Part shown: piece after piece, positions 59,274 through 64,000 of the stretch | How positions within the stretch are numbered: position 1 is the first letter of the stretch | How the letters are laid out: every line of letters begins with the position of its first letter | Origin: Burkholderia sp. BCC0322 | GTDB taxonomy: Bacteria; Pseudomonadota; Gammaproteobacteria; Burkholderiales; Burkholderiaceae | DNA length: 64,000 bases | Direction of reading: 5' to 3' | Assembly (NCBI RefSeq): GCF_902833045.1 | Contig: NZ_CADFDU010000016.1 | Coordinates: forward strand, 92,261 to 156,260 | The notes under the pieces: model-generated | The model's database searches: none | Told to the model about the DNA's origin: nothing | The model's input: only the letters and a program-made list of their open reading frames with translations | Position numbers and translations under genes: made by a program

Positions 59274-59678
59274 TTACTTCACATTGATCGAGATCGTCGA
59301 GCTCAGTTCGGGGCCGTACGACCGGTGCATGCCGTCGCCGAACTGTAGCGTCAGCGTATGTTGGCCGGGCGGCAGCTTGATATCGGTTTCGGTCTGCGCC
59401 TTGCCGAAGTGCAGCGAACGTTCGCTCGCGGGAATCACGTCGCCCTTCGGAATCGGCCGGCCGTCGATCAGCAGGTGATGATGGCCGGTATTCGGCGTCA
59501 TGTCGCCGGCCGGTCGAAGTTCCATCCCTTCGACCCCGAACTTCACGTGCACCGGGTTCGACACCGTCGCGCCTTCGCTCGGCGCTTCGAAATACACGCG
59601 CGCCTCGGCCCGCGCCATCGTCGACACGGCCATCGCCGCCACACACACCGCACCCGCGATCCACTTTCTGTTCAGCAT
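59274..59678 (-). CDS. DUF4399 periplasmic protein
   Basis: 134 aa with a signal peptide ending STMARA-EA. The mature domain matches DUF4399: VYFEAPSEGATVSNPVHVKFGVEGMEL, then the histidine-rich TGHHHLLIDGRPIP and GQHTLTLQFGDGMHRSYGP. The conserved histidines suggest metal or rod-shape-independent ligand binding, but function is unknown. A GGAGAA site precedes ATG 59678. Confidence 0.88.
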   Translation of the reverse strand: MLNRKWIAGAVCVAAMAVSTMARAEARVYFEAPSEGATVSNPVHVKFGVEGMELRPAGDMTPNTGHHHLLIDGRPIPKGDVIPASERSLHFGKAQTETDIKLPPGQHTLTLQFGDGMHRSYGPELSSTISINVK

Positions 59679-59878
59679 CGCATTCTCCTTATGATTGGAC
59701 AGCCCGGGAAGCATACACCGCACGCAAGGCACATGTGTTTCGGTTGCGTTGTTCGCGATGCGTACGTTTAACACGACGTTGCGGAGCCGTTCGGCGAAAT
59801 TCCGGTACCATTGCGCCTTTCGTCCGCCGGCCAGGCCGCGGACGGCATCACCGGATTTCCATTTTTCCCGAGCGCTAC

Positions 59879-60061
59879 ATGAGCGAAGTAACCGAATACC
59901 AGAGCTGGGTCTGCCTGATTTGCGGGTGGGTCTACAACGAAGCGGAAGGGCTGCCCGACGAAGGCATCGCGCCCGGCACCCGTTTCGCCGACATTCCCGC
60001 CGACTGGCGCTGTCCGCTGTGCGATGTGGGCAAGGACGATTTTGTTGTCGTCGATTTCTGA
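59879..60061 (+). CDS. Rubredoxin
   Basis: 60 aa single-domain rubredoxin. The iron is held by CLIC and CPLC (residues 12-15 and 45-48), and the family features GWVYNEAEG, DEGIAPGTRF and PADWRCPLC are intact. A small electron carrier, often serving alkane hydroxylase or reducing oxygen species. No partner reductase gene is adjacent. It lies just before the tRNA gene that marks the island junction. Confidence 0.95.
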   Translation: MSEVTEYQSWVCLICGWVYNEAEGLPDEGIAPGTRFADIPADWRCPLCDVGKDDFVVVDF

Positions 60062-60152
60062 TTCGCTGATTCTTTGATTTTCCGGTCGCGGCCGATTGCG
60101 CGATCACACGCGTCGGCGTGCATTCCGCCCCGCCGACGCGCCGCGTGTTTGC

Positions 60153-60158
60153 TATACT
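60153..60158 (+). promoter_or_regulatory. -10 element of the tRNA-Arg gene
   Basis: TATACT about 60 bases upstream of the mature tRNA end. No good -35 was identified. Confidence 0.4.
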
Positions 60159-60217
60159 CTGCGCGCTGTCCACACCGCCGTCCGGTTCGCGTGTTTTGCG
60201 ATTACCCGGACATGGCT

Positions 60218-60292
60218 CTCCCCGTAGTTCAATGGATAGAACAAGCGCCTCCTAAGCGCTAGATACAGGTTCGATTCCTGTCGGGGGGACCA
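60218..60292 (+). tRNA. tRNA-Arg (anticodon CCU); integration site of the island
   Basis: 75 nt cloverleaf with encoded CCA. The acceptor stem pairs CTCCCCG (60218-60224) with CGGGGGG (60282-60288), discriminator A and CCA following. The anticodon loop is CTCCTAA between AGCGC and GCGCT arms, giving CCU for AGG codons. The T arm is ACAGG-TTCGATT-CCTGT. A tyrosine integrase gene begins about 170 bases downstream, so the 3' end of this gene is the probable attachment core, with the intact tRNA restored by the element. Confidence 0.93.
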
Positions 60293-60310
60293 AACAAGTT
60301 CCCATCGTCT

Positions 60311-60387
60311 CCCATGGTTACCCAAAAGGTCGCACACAGCCTTGTGTCGCCCGGACTTTCGCTGCCATCATTGCCCAAGGTTACCCA
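60311..60387 (+). repeat. Paired 14-bp repeats at the left end of the island (candidate integrase arm sites)
   Basis: CCCATGGTTACCCA (60311-60324) and CCCAAGGTTACCCA (60374-60387) differ at one base and start 63 bases apart, six helical turns. Between them is a small palindrome ACACA-GCCT-TGTGT. Such repeats beside the core are typical arm-type binding sites of tyrosine integrases. Confidence 0.45.
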
Positions 60388-60459
60388 CTACAAGCAACCT
60401 AACTTGGGGGCATCTTTTGGGACATGCCTCCATGCCCCCAAACTCGATGCCCCCACGCC

Positions 60460-61689
60460 ATGCCGAAGCGCGCTACTCCGCTGACCGAGATGCAGATCCG
60501 CAAGGCCAAGCCGGCCGACAAGCCCTACCGCCTAGCTGACGGCAAGGGCTTGTATCTCGAGGTCATGCCGAATGGATCAAGATACTGGCGGATGAAGTAT
60601 CGATTCGACGGCAAAGAGAACCGCGCCGCCTTCGGCGTCTATCCAGAGGTGACACTGGCTGAGGCTCGACAGGCCTGCCTCAATGCGCGGAAGCAACTGG
60701 CCGCCGGCACCGATCCCACCGAGCAGAAGCGGGAAGTTAAACGCACCCGGGCAATCGAAGCCGCGTCGACGTTTGAAGCCGTCGCGCGCGAGTGGTTTGT
60801 GACCCAGAAGGATGGCTGGACCGAAGTGTATGCCGGCAAAGTGATCAATTCGCTTGAGGTCGATGTTTTCCCCCGAATCGGCCACCGTCCGATCCGAGAC
60901 ATCGAGGCGCCCGACATGCTCGAGATCCTGAGAGCTGTCGAATCTCGCGGTGTGCGAGAGACAGCAAGGCGCATCCTCCAGCGCTCGCGGGCGGTGTTCC
61001 AGTACGGAATCATGACGGGGCGATGCCCTCGCAACCCCGCTGCCGACATCGACGCCGAGACTGTTCTCAAGAAAGGTAGTGGCGTCAAACACATGGCGCG
61101 GGTCAAGCCCGTTGAAATCCCGCAACTCATGAGAGACATCGCCGCGTACCAAGGCGATCTCGTCACGCGGCTGGCGCTCCGCTTCATGGCACTGACGTTC
61201 ACTCGAACAACCGAGATGATCAACGCGGAGTGGGATGAGTTCGACGAACGTGCCGCCGAGTGGCGGATTCCTCCCGAGCGGATGAAGATGCGCGACCCGC
61301 ACATTGTCCCGCTGTCGCGTCAGGCTCTCGACACATTGGCCGCCTTGCGTGAGCTGAACGGCGCCCACCGGCATGTGTTCTATAGCGTCCAAGGTCGAAG
61401 CCACATCTCGAACAACACCATGCTCTACGCGCTCTATCGCATGGGCTACAAGTCGCGAATGACCGGCCACGGATTCCGCGGCTTGGCCGCAACCGTGCTA
61501 AGGGAACTCGGTTACAGTCGAGACGTCGTCGATCGTCAGCTCGCGCATGCGGAACGCAATCAAGTCACTGCCGCATACGTGCACGCCGAATTCCTGCATG
61601 AGCGCCGAAAGATGATGCAGCACTGGGCAGATCACCTCGACGCCCTTGAGGCTGGCGCTTCGGTCATCCCGATCAACGTTGGGCGATAG
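60460..61689 (+). CDS. P4-type tyrosine recombinase (island integrase)
   Basis: 409 aa. The N-terminal DUF4102 arm-binding domain is MPKRATPLTEMQIRKAKP ... LYLEVMPNGSRYWRMKYRFDGKENRAAFGVYPEV. The catalytic domain has the first arginine in FTRTTEMINAEW, HGFRGLAATVL for the HxxR box, a histidine in QLAHAERN and the nucleophilic tyrosine in AAYVHAEF. All are present, so it should be active. ATG 60460 is preferred over an in-frame ATG at 60424. It points away from the tRNA gene, as usual for elements that integrate at tRNA 3' ends. Confidence 0.95.
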   Translation: MPKRATPLTEMQIRKAKPADKPYRLADGKGLYLEVMPNGSRYWRMKYRFDGKENRAAFGVYPEVTLAEARQACLNARKQLAAGTDPTEQKREVKRTRAIEAASTFEAVAREWFVTQKDGWTEVYAGKVINSLEVDVFPRIGHRPIRDIEAPDMLEILRAVESRGVRETARRILQRSRAVFQYGIMTGRCPRNPAADIDAETVLKKGSGVKHMARVKPVEIPQLMRDIAAYQGDLVTRLALRFMALTFTRTTEMINAEWDEFDERAAEWRIPPERMKMRDPHIVPLSRQALDTLAALRELNGAHRHVFYSVQGRSHISNNTMLYALYRMGYKSRMTGHGFRGLAATVLRELGYSRDVVDRQLAHAERNQVTAAYVHAEFLHERRKMMQHWADHLDALEAGASVIPINVGR

Positions 61690-61748
61690 CTAGGCTTAGG
61701 TGGAATGGAGCAAATCTGCACGAGGATATGAACATTCAGTGCGCTACT

Positions 61749-63197
61749 TCATGCCAAGAGCCCGGTTTCCCGAAATGCGTGCAGTACCTCGTGTGATTTG
61801 GGTCCATCGAACAACCATTGCTTAGTCTGTTCCATATCGACGCCAATCTCCTTTAGCAGCAGTGCATGGTACATGTACGCCACAGCCTCCGTTTTCATTG
61901 CTACATCCTTGACGAAGTCTTGATATTTCCCCTCGTGACGTTGACCTCCAAAGTGCGAAATATCGTTGCGGGCCTTAGCACACGCAGCACAAAAATTTTG
62001 CAAATTCACATCGAGAAAATCGAGCGGAAGCGCGCGGAACATCTCGAACAGTCGTTCCTGCAACGATGGCTCGCTTGCATTTTTAAGTCGGCCTTCAAGC
62101 CAACTACGATCACGTTTGTTAGCAACTTGCCCCAAGATGCGCTGAATCTTTTCCTGCAACTTCGGAGCAGGCGCGAAATTTCCTTCCTTACGACGATGGA
62201 GTGACTCAAGGCCCCAGATGAGATTCACAAACCGATGCTCGACATACAATTGCATACCACGGCGCGTACCAAGATACAGGTAGAAACCGGGCCCAAATTC
62301 GCTATGCTTTTGTCGCCAAGCATCGAATACCCTCCCGAAACTTTCTCGCAATTGAATAAAATTTGTCCAGCAGTCTCGCCACTCCGGCATCTCTGAAGAC
62401 CGACGCTGGCCGTAAAAGTACACGTCAAAAATACTACGATTGGCCTTTAAGCGCGGCCGCGCCAGCGAGTAATTTGAACCTGTAAGCAAGATGAACAAGT
62501 CCTGAACAAGTCGATACTCTTCGAGCATTTCGTCCAGCGAACGTTTCTGCTTGTACTTCACGCGAATGAACGCGCTCTCGACGAGTCGGAGCTCATGCGA
62601 TCGATGTACATGAGAACTCGGAAACGGCGCCAAGATGTCATAGCGCACTGACAGTGCACAATCACCGAGCTCATATAGACAAGGCTTCGGAAGACGATGT
62701 TTCGCGGCGACGCTTGATCTCGTTCGCTTCGTCTCAATACTGCCGAGTCTCAACCACCCCTCGAACCCGTCCATGTCGACGTCCATTGTGTCGAAAAGAA
62801 TCGGCTTCACGCCAAATGGTCTGGTCAACCGCGAGATCAAACAGTAGTCGGCTGCAAAGCCGTCGAATGAGACGCCGTTGCTGCTAAATCTCCCACCGCG
62901 TCGCCGCAAGCTAAGCAACAGTACGCATTTGTTGCTGTCTATGAGTCGCCCCTGGATAGTCCTGTCGGGAGGCAACTCCTGCGCTCCTGAAACTAGCACT
63001 GCCATGGGACCATGTTCGTTATCGAAGTAGTTGTCGAGCTTAAGCCGAATTCGCCCGCTCTCATCGATAGAAAGCGTACCCGTTATGGCTTCCGGCGGTG
63101 CAAAGTGATTGTCCGGCAGCGGTGTGTCGTTCCACCAGAAGTAGCCCCGCTCTTCGAGTATTTTTGTGGTCAAAATCAACTCTTCATTTGGTTTCAC
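61749..63197 (-). CDS. apeA: ApeA-like HEPN anti-phage protein
   Basis: 482 aa, starting at GTG 63197; an in-frame TAG four codons upstream limits extension. The N-terminal region has the ApeA-NTD pattern (GYFWWNDTP ... ITGTLSIDESGRIRLKLDNYF, then repeated beta-strand units). The C-terminal ~200 residues are helical and carry the HEPN ribonuclease motif R-x4-H in KARNDISHFGG (about residues 410-415). ApeA is a single-gene abortive-infection defence protein in which the HEPN domain cleaves RNA on phage sensing. Codon use is AT-richer than all neighbours, consistent with transfer. The integrase lies on the opposite strand, tail to tail. Confidence 0.75.
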   Translation of the reverse strand: MKPNEELILTTKILEERGYFWWNDTPLPDNHFAPPEAITGTLSIDESGRIRLKLDNYFDNEHGPMAVLVSGAQELPPDRTIQGRLIDSNKCVLLLSLRRRGGRFSSNGVSFDGFAADYCLISRLTRPFGVKPILFDTMDVDMDGFEGWLRLGSIETKRTRSSVAAKHRLPKPCLYELGDCALSVRYDILAPFPSSHVHRSHELRLVESAFIRVKYKQKRSLDEMLEEYRLVQDLFILLTGSNYSLARPRLKANRSIFDVYFYGQRRSSEMPEWRDCWTNFIQLRESFGRVFDAWRQKHSEFGPGFYLYLGTRRGMQLYVEHRFVNLIWGLESLHRRKEGNFAPAPKLQEKIQRILGQVANKRDRSWLEGRLKNASEPSLQERLFEMFRALPLDFLDVNLQNFCAACAKARNDISHFGGQRHEGKYQDFVKDVAMKTEAVAYMYHALLLKEIGVDMEQTKQWLFDGPKSHEVLHAFRETGLLA

Positions 63198-63225
63198 AAA
63201 GATCGTCTAAAAATACGAAACATCC

Positions 63226-63513
63226 CTAATCACGGACAGGCAGCTCAAAGAACATGATCCTGTCGGATCTAGGTTCAATCTGTTTTGCCCGCGGCATCTC
63301 CTCGATCATCAGTGAATCAATAACATCGTTTCCAAGCAATGCCGTCAAGACCGCGACAACGTAGTCGCTATACAAGCCGGCGACCTCGACGACCTCTTGC
63401 ACGACTAGCCCGAACGCTTTGCCGGCGTTCGCCTCCTCGGTAATCGAGGCCAGCCGATTTATCGCCGCCAGTTCCGATACGAAGATCAGGTTGTGACCAT
63501 GATTCTGCGACAT
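63226..63513 (-). CDS. Unknown protein upstream of apeA, possibly truncated
   Basis: 95 aa from ATG 63513 (HNLIFVSELAAINRLASITEEA ... VVAVLTALLGNDVIDSLMIEE ... DRIMFFELPV). I do not recognise it. It has a plausible helical core and no membrane segment or signal. It ends 28 bases before apeA on the same strand, so both could be one transcript. Its start falls at the edge of an IS3 transposase remnant on the other strand, so its true N-terminus and its promoter may have been lost. Base composition matches apeA rather than the chromosome. Confidence 0.45.
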   Translation of the reverse strand: MSQNHGHNLIFVSELAAINRLASITEEANAGKAFGLVVQEVVEVAGLYSDYVVAVLTALLGNDVIDSLMIEEMPRAKQIEPRSDRIMFFELPVRD

Positions 63514-63954
63514 GTACACGCGCGAGTGCCTGGTCATCGAGGTCGATACTTCGCTGCCGGGCTTACGAGTGCAGCAAGTGCTCGAGCAGCTCAAGGAGAT
63601 GCGAGGCTTACCCGCATCCATCACGGTCGACAACGGGCCGGAGTTCGCTGGTAAGGTGCTGGATGCATGGGCCTACGAAGCCGGTGTCACGCTGTCGTTC
63701 GTTCGGCCTGGCAAGCCGGTGGAGAATGCCTATATCGAGAGCTTCAACGGGCGGTTCCGCGATGAATGCCTGAACGAGCACTGGTTCGTCTCGATGCGCC
63801 ACGCCAAGCGGCTGATTGAGGAATGGCGTATCGAGTACAACACCGACCGCCTCATAGTTCGCTCGGCTATCTGACGCCTGCGCAGTTCACCCGGGCGCAC
63901 GACACGAAGCAGCAGTTTTTTGAGCGGCCCCCAGTAAACAGTGCCATGATGTAA
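63503..63954 (+). pseudogene. IS3-family transposase (OrfB) remnant, frameshifted
   Basis: Only the C-terminal part of the rve integrase core remains: YTRECLVIEVDTSLPGLRV, ITVDNGPEFAGKVLDAWAYE (second catalytic aspartate) and NAYIESFNGRFRDECLNEHW (catalytic glutamate). Upstream sequence is lost at about 63503. A one-base deletion near 63849 breaks the frame; the conserved ending (PHSSLGYLTPAQFTRAH) continues in the next frame to a stop at 63952-63954. The element cannot encode an active enzyme. Confidence 0.85.
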
Positions 63955-64000
63955 GCGAGTTTTCGGCGGACTTTTTCAGTATGAAAGGAGCCGTACGATG
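63951..64000 (+). mobile_element. Possible left end of another IS element
   Basis: A sequence beginning GTAAGCG is followed by a GGAG site (AAAGGAGCC) and ATG at the window edge (63998). IS66-family termini start GTAA-GCG and are followed closely by the first gene, so this may be such an end. Only 50 bases are visible. Confidence 0.25.

Noticed and set aside
61866-62204. 112-aa plus-strand frame in the apeA region as a partner gene
   Set aside because: It lies wholly antisense to the HEPN-encoding end of apeA, with no ribosome-binding site or recognisable motif.

Overview
The window is high-GC chromosomal DNA from a beta-proteobacterium, almost certainly Burkholderia (Burkholderia cepacia complex or a close relative). 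This rests on very high third-position GC, the gene families present (purT, an intracellular PHA depolymerase with catalytic cysteine, BenE, DUF1841, DUF4399, the ParC/ParE pair, a PACE efflux pump) and the long antisense open frames typical of this codon usage. About 60 kb is ordinary, densely packed core chromosome. The last 3.8 kb is a foreign island.

Layout. 1-2.8 kb: end of an O-antigen ligase/polymerase-type protein and two GT9 glycosyltransferases (LPS assembly). 3.1-8.6 kb: dnaE, divergent from tRNA-modification genes trhO and gluQ. 8.8-12.7 kb: DEAD-box RNA helicase, then purT with a small lipoprotein and an MliC-type lysozyme inhibitor. 12.9-18.3 kb: META-domain lipoprotein and an FtsK with a very long low-complexity linker. 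18.4-24 kb: secreted lactonase-fold protein, GH15 enzyme, PhaZ depolymerase with a histone-H1-like tail, TetR regulator. 24.3-27.8 kb: rsxB-nth pair, a broken DMT permease, DUF1841, two small cytochromes c. 28-36.5 kb: MoxR/VWA pair, BenE, transaldolase, VOC protein, a symporter with its DUF3311 partner, and a spermidine-synthase-like protein. 36.7-40 kb: htpG-ubiC-DNA glycosylase with overlapping start and stop codons. 40-46.2 kb: a MocR regulator divergent from a VOC/EamA/aminotransferase/RidA/PhzF run that looks like amino-acid metabolism and export. 46.4-52.1 kb: membrane GGDEF-EAL protein, ChrA, PACE pump with divergent LysR, CopD-like protein. 52.4-60.1 kb: parC, parE, Uup-type ABC-F, DUF4399, rubredoxin.

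At 60218 a tRNA-Arg(CCU) gene marks the junction with an integrated element: a P4-type tyrosine integrase follows directly, then, on the opposite strand and with clearly lower GC, an ApeA-like HEPN anti-phage gene preceded by a short unknown gene, then a frameshifted IS3-family transposase remnant and what may be the end of another IS. The island runs off the window, so its far attachment site and full cargo are not visible. This is the most likely place for a defence system. Other observations worth attention are the H1-like tail on PhaZ, the FtsK linker, the rsxB-nth remnant operon and three candidate operators (phaZ, mocR, LysR/PACE).
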